A stretch of 64,000 nt of DNA from Burkholderiaceae bacterium (GTDB taxonomy: Bacteria; Pseudomonadota; Gammaproteobacteria; Burkholderiales; Burkholderiaceae_C): positions 62,001 through 126,000 of the forward strand of contig SCRU01000059.1 of NCBI GenBank assembly GCA_004323695.1. Direction: 5' to 3'. The notes beneath the pieces are model-generated. The model worked only from the letters and a program-made list of their open reading frames with translations. It had not been told where the DNA came from and searched no databases. Position numbers and translations under genes: made by a program. Each line of letters starts with the position of its first letter. Position 1 is the first letter of the stretch. This document shows, one piece after another, positions 1 through 8,216 of this stretch.

Positions 1-315
1 AACGGAAAATCTGTTTTCCTCCAGGCCATGGCTCAGGACCTTGAACTTGTAGCTCCCTGAGAGCATTTCGGCAACGAGTAGAGAGTCCTTCACGACCTTG
101 CCAATGAGCATGCGATTCTCGTGCATGGTCTGGGCAGCCATCGCGCGCCGTGCGCGTTCCTTTTCGCGCTCTACCTTGGAAGCGCTTTCCTTCGGGCTCT
201 CTCCAGCCACAAGGCGTCGGAAAAGGGCCTTCAAACCGCCGCTGGCTTGCGACTTGACCATCGACCCTTCAAGCACACTCGTCGGCTGGAAAGCTCGCTT
301 CAAAGAATTGTGCAC
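1..315 (-). CDS. Hypothetical protein, 3' end outside the window
   Basis: An open minus-strand frame runs from a GTG at 315 off the left edge, so at least 105 residues are encoded. I chose this GTG because an AAGGA sequence lies about 10 bases upstream; a GTG at 333 is also possible and a stop closes the frame just above it. The visible part is basic and helical (residues about 25-60 rich in K, R, E and A), with no signal peptide or membrane segment. It is the most downstream visible gene of the operon that starts near 7.45 kb, 61 bases after the preceding gene. I do not recognise the family; the context suggests a transfer accessory protein. Confidence 0.6.
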   Translation of the reverse strand, partial: MHNSLKRAFQPTSVLEGSMVKSQASGGLKALFRRLVAGESPKESASKVEREKERARRAMAAQTMHENRMLIGKVVKDSLLVAEMLSGSYKFKVLSHGLEENRFSV

Positions 316-376
316 TTGTGATAAATCCTTCACGTATCAGGTGTCTAGGCTCGCTGCACGAGCGCAGCATTCTTTC

Positions 377-721
377 TCAGCTTCGCAGTGGAACGGCGAC
401 CACATCCCCAGGTGAAACCTGCCCTTTTACGATTTCACCTGGACCACTAAACAGCGCGATGTAGACCTTCTCGGTCCACACCTTGCGGAAGCGATTCGAT
501 ACGAAGAGCATGGAGCGTGCCGGTGGATTCTCAAACGTCAGCTCGATGGCTGTGGGCAGCCATCTGGCGCTGACAGGTGGCTTCTTGCCGCGTCCCGCCT
601 TCACGATGAGAACCGCCATCTCGCCGCGCTCCATGGTCGCAAAATCCGTGACCACCAGCTTGTCGGCCACCCGCGGCTTCTGGGCGACTGACGGCCACCA
701 GTTGGCTGTTACGGTGCTCAT
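377..721 (-). CDS. Small hypothetical protein of the transfer operon
   Basis: This encodes 114 residues. Its ATG overlaps the stop of the upstream gene by four bases (ATGA), a sign of translational coupling. There is no signal peptide or membrane segment. The C-terminal half (about residues 60-114) looks like a beta-rich domain with alternating hydrophobic residues and ends in a Pro/Val-rich segment. No family is recognised. Its tight coupling to the TraW/IcmX-like gene suggests it belongs to the same transfer apparatus or is its cytoplasmic partner; that is inference. Confidence 0.65.
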   Translation of the reverse strand: MSTVTANWWPSVAQKPRVADKLVVTDFATMERGEMAVLIVKAGRGKKPPVSARWLPTAIELTFENPPARSMLFVSNRFRKVWTEKVYIALFSGPGEIVKGQVSPGDVVAVPLRS

Positions 722-1998
722 CGGTTGACCGCACGGGCGTGCGCCGCAATCAACTGGGGCATGAGCTCTGAACGGATTGTGGACTGAGCTGTCGAGGAGG
801 CGATGACAGATTGCACGATCTGGCGTTCAAGGCCCAAACTCTTCAACCACGCATTCAAGGCCAGCATGCTCACGTTTTCACGCGCCAAGTCGGTGTCGCT
901 CATGGTCAATAGCCGCAAATGCCACTGAGGGTTCATGTAGCGCCTCTGCACCTCCAACTCGATGAGGTCGGCCATGGATATCCCCTGGGTTGCCCAGTTG
1001 GGGACGTTGGAGCTCAGGTAGGTCTGAACAAACTGCGCATCATCGCTTTTGAGCATCTGCTGCACCAGCGGGATCAGTTCTGGTTTTGCTGCGAGCAAAT
1101 TGGCCTGCTCTTCCTGCGGGTACTGTGCCACGCTCATACGAGCCGTGTAGGAATCTTCAAGGGCCATAAACTGGCGCCCGGCGTCCGTTGCAAGCTGGGC
1201 CGGCGTCAGGGCCTTGAGCTCCAGCGGCGTATTCAGGTTACGTTCCAGAGCTCGGATTGCCGTGCCATCGACGCCAGCGAGGTCAACCGTCAGGCGGCGC
1301 TTCACCACGGTGCCGTCCGCCGAGGTTTGCGGTCCATCGAACAAAGTGGACGCCCGTGTGTCGGCATTCGGGAAACCCGATGTGTCCGACGGCGGGAAGC
1401 CAGCGGCGGTGCAATTTTGACCGCGCACGCCGCCATTGGCAAAGGTGGAACATGCCCCCTTGGCCGCCGTAGCCGCCTCGATCTCGGGGATTCCGGCCGG
1501 GATACGCCCTTCGGCCACGTTCAGCGCGTGGGCCATGCCGACGCCGGAACCTGGAGCACTGCGCGGAGCACCACCGCCACCGCCACCGCCGGCAGCCGTC
1601 ACCACCGACCTCGTGGCCGATGGAAGCCCAATCGTGGACACCAGGACGTTGCAGGGGTCCATCCCGCTGAAGCGCTGCTCGTTGCGAATGATCGCTTGCT
1701 CCGACGCGGTTCGCTGAGCCGACTCGCTCACCACCCGCGCGGCACCCGCCGACGCTGTACTTGTCGTCTGGGCGGCCCCCGCAATGGCGTTGGCCAGCCC
1801 GGCCTGCAGCGCGGTCAAGTTGCCAGTGAGCACCCCAGTCTGGGCGGTGATGGCCTGCGTAATTGCCGCTGAAGCCGAATTGACTGCGGCATACACACTC
1901 GGGTCAAAAACCCAGTCTGCCGACGCAGGAGCACAGGAAGTGATGGTCGCAAGAAAAGCGAGAACCTGAAGAATCCTGTTGTGTTTCATGAATTTCAC
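718..1998 (-). CDS. Exported protein, TraW/IcmX-like (IncI/Dot-Icm transfer)
   Basis: This encodes 426 residues from a GTG at 1998, chosen because GGAGG lies about 7 bases upstream; a TTG at 2022 that overlaps the previous stop is the longer alternative. The N-terminus is a classic export signal, and the I-T-S-C sequence at its end fits a lipobox, so it may be a lipoprotein; cleavage after ASA is the other option. The mature part has an Ala/Thr/Ser/Gln-rich coiled segment, then a Gly-rich run (about residues 135-145) and an alpha-helical C-terminal domain. Its size, export signal and position match the TraW/IcmX family of IncI-type systems, a periplasmic component needed for transfer. The family assignment comes from context and architecture, not from a diagnostic motif. 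Confidence 0.6.
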   Translation of the reverse strand: MKFMKHNRILQVLAFLATITSCAPASADWVFDPSVYAAVNSASAAITQAITAQTGVLTGNLTALQAGLANAIAGAAQTTSTASAGAARVVSESAQRTASEQAIIRNEQRFSGMDPCNVLVSTIGLPSATRSVVTAAGGGGGGGAPRSAPGSGVGMAHALNVAEGRIPAGIPEIEAATAAKGACSTFANGGVRGQNCTAAGFPPSDTSGFPNADTRASTLFDGPQTSADGTVVKRRLTVDLAGVDGTAIRALERNLNTPLELKALTPAQLATDAGRQFMALEDSYTARMSVAQYPQEEQANLLAAKPELIPLVQQMLKSDDAQFVQTYLSSNVPNWATQGISMADLIELEVQRRYMNPQWHLRLLTMSDTDLARENVSMLALNAWLKSLGLERQIVQSVIASSTAQSTIRSELMPQLIAAHARAVNR

Positions 1999-2018
1999 TT
2001 TGAAGTCCTCCCCATGGA

Positions 2019-2561
2019 TCAACAGTTCCCGCTGATCGAGCAGGAGATCCGGGACCAGATGGAGCCCTGAACTGCGCTGGAGCCTTGCGAAACGGTTGAG
2101 GTGACGTTGCCATTGACCACCGCAGCCCCTGAATTGACCACGCTATTGAGCGTCGAGTTACCCGTGTTGGCACCGCTCGTCAATCCGCCGACCAGCGTGC
2201 TGGTGGCCTGGTTCGTGGCTTGATTGGTCGCCTGGTTCAAGGCTGAGCAGGCTGCACCGGACAACTGGCTGCTGGTCTGATTGGCAATCCTGTCCAGAAT
2301 GGAAGAGGCCCCAGCTCCGGTGAAGGCCATCGTCGGGATGACCCGGGCGATCGTGGACGTGACGACCGAGTAGCAGTTGTTGGCGCTTTGGATCGCGCTG
2401 GAAAGCGTTTGATTCGCCTGCATCTGGCGGTTGTTTGCCGCCTGCAATGCACCTTGACTTGCCTGTGTCGCTTCTGCGCAATAGTCAACCGACTGTGCAA
2501 AGGCGAAGTTAACCGCGAGGCACAGGACCAGAGCGATGATCTTGAGATTCGGCTTCGGCAT
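2019..2561 (-). CDS. Secreted Asn/Thr/Ser-rich protein
   Basis: This encodes 180 residues from an ATG at 2561, with AGGA 10 bases upstream; longer starts up to 2615 would lengthen its overlap with the upstream gene. It has a textbook signal peptide (MPKPNLKIIALVLCLAVNF followed by AFA) and a likely cleavage site before QSVDYC. The mature protein has five Cys, including one near each end, and a low-complexity middle with repeated NQAT units and T/S/N/G-rich stretches, typical of extracytoplasmic or surface proteins. It overlaps the end of the preceding gene by about 50 bases and is coupled to the TraW/IcmX-like gene. It could be a minor pilus or secreted transfer component. No family is recognised. 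Confidence 0.7.
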   Translation of the reverse strand: MPKPNLKIIALVLCLAVNFAFAQSVDYCAEATQASQGALQAANNRQMQANQTLSSAIQSANNCYSVVTSTIARVIPTMAFTGAGASSILDRIANQTSSQLSGAACSALNQATNQATNQATSTLVGGLTSGANTGNSTLNSVVNSGAAVVNGNVTSTVSQGSSAVQGSIWSRISCSISGNC

Positions 2562-3744
2562 CGCGCGGAGCATTCCTGCGCTCGAGTACGAGTTTTGCAT
2601 TTTTTTCGACCTCATGGAAAAGAATCAACGCCTGGCTTTGCGCGTGAGCAAGTCGGCTCACCCCCTGGGGCGGCTGGCTTTGCGCCATGATGATGGACAC
2701 CATCAGATCAGTGCACCGGCCCAGACTCCCCTGCAGCCAGGCCGTTCGCATATCCATCTTCATCCCGGCGTGGTTCTCGCTCCCCTCGAGATGCTCGAGC
2801 ACAGCCATGACGCATTCACCGCCCTCTTTGGCCGGGATTCCAGCCTGATTGAGCCGGCCAATGGCCGAGGTAATCGAAACGTAAAGACGTCCCTGTGCAG
2901 TCTCTGGACTGTCTGCCGGGATGTAGCCGTCGAAGCCGATTGACCCAGCGACGGCGTCGGCCTGCCGCGCGATCTCGGTGATTTCGTTTCCCAACGCAGC
3001 GTTGAAGACTTCGACCTCTGACTGGCTCATGCCACTTTCCCAGGCTTTGCACAAAGCAGTGGCAGCCGCATCAGTCGCCTGCGCGTGCAGCCAACCAGGA
3101 ACCTCCGCGCTCCTGGAGCAGGCGATAGCGATGGAGTCCCCCATCTCTCTGGCCTGGCGATACAAGGTGCGCAGTGCTGAGGTGCGAGTTTCTACGTCAG
3201 CCATGACGCCGGGGCGCGTGGCCACCGCGCCAAGCAGACGGGCAAGCAGACGGACTGTCGCGATACTGGCCTTGGCATTGGCGGTCTCACGAAGAGATGC
3301 CAGAGGTTTGCTGAAATCAGCTTGAGGAGTGGCAGGTTTCGAAGCTGGCACCTCGCCAGCGCCGGCCTGGAACGATGGCTCCGGCGCCTTCTCGCGCGCG
3401 GCTCCTGCAGCAGGCTCGGCCCCACCTGACTTGCCAGCATCTTGCTGTGGTTTGTGGAACCCAAACGCAAATGGTGCAGGCACAGAAACATGAGCCGGGG
3501 CCTCGACCGGCGACTCTTTGTCAGCAGGAGCATTCAGCGCCTGCGACTTTGCCGGCGCCGGCGACTTGACTAGATTCTCTGCGGCGCCCACCGTCGCAGC
3601 AGGCGTGGTCAAGCTCTTGCGCCCGTCCCCGGATGTCAGCATCTTGCCGCTTTTAATCTGATGCTTCATGAGGCTCGTGCGGCCGAACCCCTTGGGCGCG
3701 GACGTTGAGGACGCCGCGGCAGTTGTTGTGGTCGCGTCACTCAT
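2509..3744 (-). CDS. Hypothetical protein with disordered N-terminus and C-terminal PRG tail
   Basis: This encodes 411 residues. The first 140 or so are low complexity (A, S, P, T, K), including motifs such as KGFGRTSLMKHQIKSGKML. Residues about 145-395 form a helical domain that includes FDGYIPAD and ends in charged helices. It is cytoplasmic by appearance, with no signal or membrane segment. Its ATG overlaps the previous stop by four bases. The last residues are GPVPRG, one of the recurrent Pro-Arg-Gly tails in this window. I do not recognise it; abundance-type features (disordered arm plus helical core) would fit a structural or DNA-associated transfer protein. Confidence 0.7.
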   Translation of the reverse strand: MSDATTTTAAASSTSAPKGFGRTSLMKHQIKSGKMLTSGDGRKSLTTPAATVGAAENLVKSPAPAKSQALNAPADKESPVEAPAHVSVPAPFAFGFHKPQQDAGKSGGAEPAAGAAREKAPEPSFQAGAGEVPASKPATPQADFSKPLASLRETANAKASIATVRLLARLLGAVATRPGVMADVETRTSALRTLYRQAREMGDSIAIACSRSAEVPGWLHAQATDAAATALCKAWESGMSQSEVEVFNAALGNEITEIARQADAVAGSIGFDGYIPADSPETAQGRLYVSITSAIGRLNQAGIPAKEGGECVMAVLEHLEGSENHAGMKMDMRTAWLQGSLGRCTDLMVSIIMAQSQPPQGVSRLAHAQSQALILFHEVEKNAKLVLERRNAPRDAEAESQDHRSGPVPRG

Positions 3745-4229
3745 TCCACCATCTCCATGCTTTGCCTTTGAGCCTCATGTCGCGCGGCTTCAAATGCGGT
3801 ATACGACTCAAGCGCTTCTCGTTCTTCGGCGTAGCCGTCTTGCATGAACCTGTTCATGACTGCATGCAAATCAACCTCGCGCCCCGCTTCCCAGCCAAAA
3901 ATCTGTTCAGCAGCCTGCTGGAACAACAAGCCGCGCTCCACACCAAGTTCGTCACAGGCCAAGGGCCTGAGCGAGACACCTGGGCCTAGGGAGTCACCCG
4001 GAGATGTGATGCTGGCGCCAACAAGACCCAAGCACAAATCAGGCTGCTCGCGATCTGTGGCTCCAAAATATTCACGCCGCAGGCGCGCCGCCTGCAACAC
4101 AACGACAGGCAGGAAGGAGAACTCATTGTTGGCAAATACGTGCTCGGCCTCGAATGGCTGGCCCTGAACGTGAAAGGCAACGCCAGCTTGATTCGCCAGA
4201 TTCGTGAGAAGGCGTTCAACCGTAATCAT
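3741..4229 (-). CDS. Hypothetical protein
   Basis: This encodes 162 residues from the ATG at 4229, which lies 13 bases after the upstream stop. The longer start at 4286 would overlap that gene by 44 bases. The protein is mixed alpha/beta and acidic, with no signal peptide or membrane span. It has a beta-rich N-terminal half and a helical C-terminus with many Glu, Arg and Met. The last four bases overlap the following gene. No family is recognised. Its place inside the coupled operon suggests a transfer or plasmid maintenance role. Confidence 0.6.
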   Translation of the reverse strand: MITVERLLTNLANQAGVAFHVQGQPFEAEHVFANNEFSFLPVVVLQAARLRREYFGATDREQPDLCLGLVGASITSPGDSLGPGVSLRPLACDELGVERGLLFQQAAEQIFGWEAGREVDLHAVMNRFMQDGYAEEREALESYTAFEAARHEAQRQSMEMVE

Positions 4230-4242
4230 TTTTGACTCTGGA

Positions 4243-4770
4243 TCAGAACGCCATCGATTGCGAAAGTCCGCCCAGCACCGCGTCATCGTTGTGATCAGAA
4301 TCGAGTTCGGGCTGGATCATGTGCAGCAAACCCATCGCCAACCGGCTCGCCGTGATCGGCGAGTCGCCGGCGGCAATCTCCGCCTCCGTCTGGTCAAGCA
4401 CGACCGGCGATGAGTCCTGGAAGGAGTCTTGGTGCCGAATGCGTTCCAGCGCTGCGGCTGGGTCCAGAAGAATGTTCTTCTGGACCTGCTTCCAGTCCAT
4501 TCCCGGTGCGCAGATATCGCAGCACTCCTCGAACGAGAGAACCCCTGCGTTGTTGGCCACCCAGTCACGGGAACGCTTGAGTTCATCGATGCTCAAATCT
4601 CGCGCCAGCTTGCGTTTGCCGGACTCCACTTCATCCAAGACGACCATGTCTTCGATGCTTGAACGGATCAGGCTCGCCGCGAGCTTTCGCTCGCCCATGG
4701 TGGCAAAGTAAAAAAGCTGTGGATCATCGAGATTGATCTCATGGCTCCAGGCTGGCGACGGTTTTGTCAT
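4243..4770 (-). CDS. Hypothetical acidic protein
   Basis: This encodes 175 residues from the ATG at 4770, preceded by GGAG at a good distance; a longer frame to 4803 exists but lacks a ribosome site and would overlap the upstream gene. The protein is soluble, acidic and mostly helical. A central Cys pair occurs in a SFEECCDICAPGMDW segment (about residues 77-92) that could bind metal or be structural. The C-terminus is rich in D, H and N. It is followed by the 162-residue gene 13 bases later. The family is not recognised. Confidence 0.6.
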   Translation of the reverse strand: MTKPSPAWSHEINLDDPQLFYFATMGERKLAASLIRSSIEDMVVLDEVESGKRKLARDLSIDELKRSRDWVANNAGVLSFEECCDICAPGMDWKQVQKNILLDPAAALERIRHQDSFQDSSPVVLDQTEAEIAAGDSPITASRLAMGLLHMIQPELDSDHNDDAVLGGLSQSMAF

Positions 4771-4799
4771 GTTGGATCTCCAAAATTGGTTCGGACTCT

Positions 4800-5054
4800 T
4801 CAATGGGCTTGCGACGTAACTGGCGCTCGTGGTGTCTGCCGCTTGAGCTCTCGCATCAGCCGCGAAAACCTTCGGTCATACTCGGCCCCCGCGATACCGC
4901 CGTCACGGCACACCTGCGCCTTCGGCTTGCCATCGATCAGGCTGGCCTGAAATACGGTACGCAGATCTTCTGGAAGACCTTCAACGACCCGCATCAGCCT
5001 GCCCAGGCGGCTGGTTGATGCGCTTATGGAGTTGGACAGGGTTGCGGCGCTCAT
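4800..5054 (-). CDS. Small helix-turn-helix-like protein
   Basis: This encodes 84 residues from the ATG at 5054, with GAGGGG upstream and only four bases after the previous stop. Residues about 20-75 (RLMRVVEGLPEDLRTVFQAS, then IDGKPKAQVCRDGGIAGAEY) resemble a sigma-70 region-4-like helix-turn-helix: a helix with a LPEDLR turn, then a recognition-type helix followed by a basic helix. It could be a small regulator of this operon. No DNA target can be assigned from sequence, and the resemblance is by eye only. Confidence 0.55.
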   Translation of the reverse strand: MSAATLSNSISASTSRLGRLMRVVEGLPEDLRTVFQASLIDGKPKAQVCRDGGIAGAEYDRRFSRLMRELKRQTPRAPVTSQAH

Positions 5055-5058
5055 TTGT

Positions 5059-5379
5059 TCAACCCCTCGGAGAAACGTCGAACCGATCTTCGAGAGATTC
5101 GTCGGGTACATCGCGCAGCGCCCGGAAGCTGGCACGCCACTGCGCGCTCGCCTCCAGGATACGTTCGCGCGCTACGCTGGCGCCGTGAGCGTAGGTGTTG
5201 AGCACGGAAATCACCTTGTCAACGCCAACGTCCACGCTTTGGCTGACTTTGGCCAGCGCGTCGCTGAGTTGACTTGCCCGTTCCTGGCAAGGCGCAACGC
5301 CCGCCATCGTCATCGAGATTCCACTCAATAGTGCGGCCATGTCATTTTCCCTTGCGTGTGATGTGAGTTGAAATTGCAT
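5059..5379 (-). CDS. Small hypothetical protein with C-terminal PRG tail
   Basis: This encodes 106 residues from the ATG at 5379, with AGGAAGG upstream. A longer reading starts at 5421, but its first 14 codons lie on a recurrent regulatory sequence (5401-5423), which argues for the shorter start. The protein is helical, with a Met/Ser/Gly-rich hydrophobic patch near residues 14-30 that is too polar for a clear membrane span, then amphipathic helices. It ends in DVSPRG, another member of the PRG-tail set. Function unknown. Confidence 0.6.
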   Translation of the reverse strand: MQFQLTSHARENDMAALLSGISMTMAGVAPCQERASQLSDALAKVSQSVDVGVDKVISVLNTYAHGASVARERILEASAQWRASFRALRDVPDESLEDRFDVSPRG

Positions 5380-5400
5380 AAAAATGCCTTCCTGATTTGG

Positions 5401-5423
5401 TTGGTTTTGATAATACTTCACGG
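5401..5423 (+). promoter_or_regulatory. Degenerate copy of the recurrent TTGGTTCGTA element
   Basis: TTGGTT followed by TTGATAATACTTCACGG matches the 7471-7497 copy with a short internal deletion, including the downstream TCACGG. It lies just upstream of the gene starting at 5379 and just downstream of the topoisomerase gene end, so it may be an internal operator or promoter. Confidence 0.4.
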
Positions 5424-5437
5424 ACTATAAGAATGTC

Positions 5438-5929
5438 TCATTTAATTGGCTTTGTCTGTCCCGTAAATGCATCAAGAACCAGTTTTTTCACCATTTCAGA
5501 TATCTTTTGTTTTAGGAGTTCAGGTGGCTTGCTGCCGGAGGCGACCTCCATCAAGGCGACCTCCCACAGCGCCGTCACCGAAACGCTCTTCAAGACCGGC
5601 GGCAACTGGGCGAGCAGATGCTGCCCGAATTCGGTAATCCTGATTTGGTGCTTCTTGCCCTTCTTCTCCCGAACAAGAAGGCCGCGATCGATGTGGTTCG
5701 CGATGATGGCTCCGCGCGTTCTGGAGGTGCCAATGCCGGATATCCGCTTGAGAAGCTCACGCTCTTGATCGTTGCGCCCGAACTTGTGAGCTGCCAACAT
5801 ATCGTCCATTAGTTCGTCTTCGGTGTAGTGACTCGGCAGGGTTGTACGCTTGGCCTCTACCTTGGCGTTCATGGCGTACAAGACCTGGCCAGTCCTGTAC
5901 CCGGCGAACTTTTGCTCTGCATCGCTCAT
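5438..5929 (-). CDS. topB: Topoisomerase III, C-terminal part as a separate gene
   Basis: This encodes 163 residues. From about residue 30 it reads exactly like the C-terminal third of bacterial type IA topoisomerase III: a LPSHYTEDELMDDML segment, ISGIGTSRTRGAII (usually GIGTxATRAxII), a RGLLVR segment, a TEFGQHLLAQLP segment, then VTALWEVALMEVASG. In ordinary TopB this follows the catalytic core in one chain. Here it starts with its own ATG, which overlaps the stop of the core gene by four bases (ATGA). The first 25 or so residues (MSDAEQKFAGYRTGQVLYAM) do not match typical TopB. The two chains probably assemble into one enzyme; a recent disruption is possible but would not normally create such a clean coupled junction. 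Confidence 0.8.
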   Translation of the reverse strand: MSDAEQKFAGYRTGQVLYAMNAKVEAKRTTLPSHYTEDELMDDMLAAHKFGRNDQERELLKRISGIGTSRTRGAIIANHIDRGLLVREKKGKKHQIRITEFGQHLLAQLPPVLKSVSVTALWEVALMEVASGSKPPELLKQKISEMVKKLVLDAFTGQTKPIK

Positions 5930-7449
5930 GGCCGCATCCTTTGCACATGACCGCGCACAGGTGCTGAATCAATGTCCCCGTCAGGCGCTTCGCCACTGGA
6001 CTGAGCATCCGCTTCGATCTCTTTCCACCCTTTCGAGATCTCCTCGCGCTGTGTAGCTCGGAACTCATCGGCCGCGAACCTGCCGATGAGTGAATGCTGC
6101 TTGTAAACGTAATCCGGGTAAAACTGTGCGATGAACCGCTTGGCGATAGTACGAAAGACCGCGCTTTCTTTCGGGCCCGTACCGGACGGCGGAATTCCCA
6201 TGGGCACGATGGCGAAGTGTTCATCCAGCTTGGAATCATTGAAGCAGCCGGAGACAATGTCCATGTGGGCGCCCTGCGCCTGCCCTGGAAACAGGGTCGC
6301 CAGTTGCGCCATGACCTTGCGTGCATCCTGATGCATCGCCTCTGGCAGAAACCGGCAGTCCGTGCCGACGTAGGAGATCGCCTTTGCCTTGTAGAGATTT
6401 TGCGCGGCGTCGGTCACCTCATCGAGCGTCATCCCGTGCTGACGTGCGGCCTCGGCCTGCAACGCGCCAAGTGAAAAGGGAAGCGGCGGCTTTTCGCTAT
6501 GCTCTTTCGACGTAGCCTGCACGCATGTCCCCTGAAGGCCACCGGTGATGGCGCGCACGATCTGCTGCGCCACCGCCTGGTCGATGATCCGCCCCTCGGC
6601 GTCGAAACCCGGGGTGCCAATGGCATCTTCACGCTTGTGCCAGCGCATGACCGTGCCATCACGCAGCGTGATGACAGGCACAAAGTAGTCCGTTGGGCGG
6701 AAATTCTCGATTGCCCGGCGGCGCACGTCCACCATCTCCAGAACCGGCGTTTGCACACGGCCTACGCCAATGTTGGATTTGCGAAGGAGCGCCTGATACG
6801 CCATCGACGGATTCAGTCCCCAAACCCAATCCAGGTATTGGCGCACCTGGGCAGCTTCTCCACGCAGTGCCCACTTGGGATCGCCATTGCGGTCATAGGG
6901 CGCCTTGAGGACTTTGGCAATGTCCTCCGCGCGATTGGACACCAGCTCGATGCGCTGCACGTTGGGGCCGGATGGATCTATCCCAAGGTGCTCCAGCAGT
7001 TCATCGACGATCAGTTGCCCCTCACGATCGGTATCCCCGGCGTTGACGATCTTGGTGCCGCGGCGAAGAAATCTCTTGGCGACAAGGTAGGGCCCAAACG
7101 GCTTGCCTGTACTGGTGCGCCCGCCTTTGCCCTTCTTTTTTTCCTCCGACCGAGGCAGCTTGATCAACTTGTCAGGCAGCACTGGAAGGAAATCCCGGTA
7201 CTTATCGTATTGGCGCCCTTCCTCAACTTGCGCCATTTCGCTGGTCAGGTAGTCGCTCACTTTTGCCGTGGTCAACATGTGCCCGGCCAGGGGCAACACA
7301 ACGTCGCCGTTCTCGATTGTGAAAAAGCCGTCGCGCCCGGCGCTTGAAGTGTTCGTGCATGAAACACCGAACGCAAGTTTCATTCCTGCAATCAGATCGC
7401 GCGCCGCTGACGGCTTCTCAGTTATCCAGATGACCTCTTGGGAACTCAT
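5926..7449 (-). CDS. topB: Topoisomerase III, Toprim and catalytic core (split enzyme, altered active site)
   Basis: This encodes 507 residues. It has an N-terminal Toprim domain (WITEKPSAARDL near the start, then NAGDTDREGQ near residues 138-147, both metal-binding acidic clusters intact) and the GRVQTPVLEMV motif. The catalytic tyrosine is Tyr360 in ISYVGTDCRFLP. In most TopB proteins this reads YPR(S/T)DCRYLP; here Pro and the conserved Arg are Val and Gly. Type IA topoisomerases pass single strands through nicks and help resolve plasmid or transferred DNA; IncP TraE is a plasmid example. The chain ends after the FYPDYVYKQ segment, and the rest of the family's length is in the overlapping next gene. 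It is the first gene of the unit behind the 7471 element. Confidence 0.88.
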   Translation of the reverse strand: MSSQEVIWITEKPSAARDLIAGMKLAFGVSCTNTSSAGRDGFFTIENGDVVLPLAGHMLTTAKVSDYLTSEMAQVEEGRQYDKYRDFLPVLPDKLIKLPRSEEKKKGKGGRTSTGKPFGPYLVAKRFLRRGTKIVNAGDTDREGQLIVDELLEHLGIDPSGPNVQRIELVSNRAEDIAKVLKAPYDRNGDPKWALRGEAAQVRQYLDWVWGLNPSMAYQALLRKSNIGVGRVQTPVLEMVDVRRRAIENFRPTDYFVPVITLRDGTVMRWHKREDAIGTPGFDAEGRIIDQAVAQQIVRAITGGLQGTCVQATSKEHSEKPPLPFSLGALQAEAARQHGMTLDEVTDAAQNLYKAKAISYVGTDCRFLPEAMHQDARKVMAQLATLFPGQAQGAHMDIVSGCFNDSKLDEHFAIVPMGIPPSGTGPKESAVFRTIAKRFIAQFYPDYVYKQHSLIGRFAADEFRATQREEISKGWKEIEADAQSSGEAPDGDIDSAPVRGHVQRMRP

Positions 7450-7470
7450 TTAGTGTAGATCATGACCTAT

Positions 7471-7512
7471 TTGGTTCGTAATGATAGTACATCACGGTTC
7501 TAATTATGAAAT
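7471..7512 (-). promoter_or_regulatory. Promoter region of the topoisomerase/transfer operon with recurrent element
   Basis: TTGGTTCGTAATGATAGTAC (7471-7490), continuing into ATCACGG, is one of the best copies of the element. On the minus strand a possible -10 TACTAT (7489-7484) with a weak -35 TTTCAT (7511-7506), 16 bases apart, overlaps it. The gene begins at 7449, so an operator overlapping a promoter is the simplest reading. Confidence 0.5.
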
Positions 7513-7589
7513 CATATTTGCAAACCGCGTGGTCCATTGTGTTTTTTGAGCACATGAGACCGAGCGTCCCTGGCGCCAAAAATTTAAAA

Positions 7590-7622
7590 GACGTGCTCCA
7601 GGTCATACACCTGGGGCACGTC
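7590..7622 (-). terminator. Rho-independent terminator
   Basis: On the minus strand a 14-base stem (GACGTGCCCCAGGT with its complement, one G-U pair) and a five-base loop are followed by TTTTAAATTTTT. It closes the unit of the NinX-like gene (stop at 7652). Confidence 0.85.
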
Positions 7623-7651
7623 CGTGCGGTCCTTCTGAGGTCGAGCTGGAC

Positions 7652-8083
7652 TTAGGCGCGTGGAGCGGATGTGGCGGGCTCGAGCTCTAGCTGATGCTGC
7701 TCTTCGATCTCAGGGATCAATTCATCCGGAACATCCACTTCGTCACCAAGCTTGCTTGCAACGTAGTTGCGCATAGCGGCAACCAAAGCCGTTTCCCCTA
7801 TGAACGAAAACGCAGCGTTGCGGGTGTCCGGCGAGAGCCACTGGTTCCATAAATTTGACCAACTCGTACCAATGTGCTCACTCTCTATGATCGACTGCGA
7901 GAGAGATGGATTTCTGGAAAAGTTTAGAGTCGAAATGGGACGTGGGTCCATGACTCCTCGCGCATTTTTGCGTTCGACCCATACTTTCGCAAGAGTCACG
8001 CCTTTGACCAGCTCATAGCCCTGACATTGCGACACTGCCAGGTCAAGCGGCAAACCAATCAACACGGCTGTTTTGATCTTCAT
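7652..8083 (-). CDS. NinX/DUF2591-like protein with C-terminal PRA tail
   Basis: This encodes 143 residues from the ATG at 8083, with GAAGGAAT just upstream; longer readings lack a ribosome site. The N-terminus MKIKTAVLIGLPLDLAVSQC is the signature of the phage NinX (DUF2591) family, whose members begin MKxKxxELxGxALDxAVAxCEG. The rest follows that family's pattern: a short beta-alpha domain, a WNQWLSPDTRN segment and a C-terminal helix. The molecular role of the family is unknown; it is common in lambdoid phages and plasmids. The protein ends TSAPRA, matching the recurrent tail. It sits directly before a strong terminator. Confidence 0.7.
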   Translation of the reverse strand: MKIKTAVLIGLPLDLAVSQCQGYELVKGVTLAKVWVERKNARGVMDPRPISTLNFSRNPSLSQSIIESEHIGTSWSNLWNQWLSPDTRNAAFSFIGETALVAAMRNYVASKLGDEVDVPDELIPEIEEQHQLELEPATSAPRA

Positions 8084-8216
8084 AAATTCCTTCGAAGGTG
8101 GAGCAGAACTTAGTCGAGTACGGCATCTATGGCAGCAGAGGGTTCCTTCCACGCACGCTCGCGTCTGGCGAATCGGTGGGCACCATCGCCCCGAATGGAT
8201 GACAAGCAAGTGCGTT

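Noticed and set aside
919-1872. A 317-codon plus-strand frame opposite the TraW/IcmX-like gene
   Set aside because: Composition is that of a shadow frame; the minus-strand gene has a signal peptide and coupling to its neighbours.
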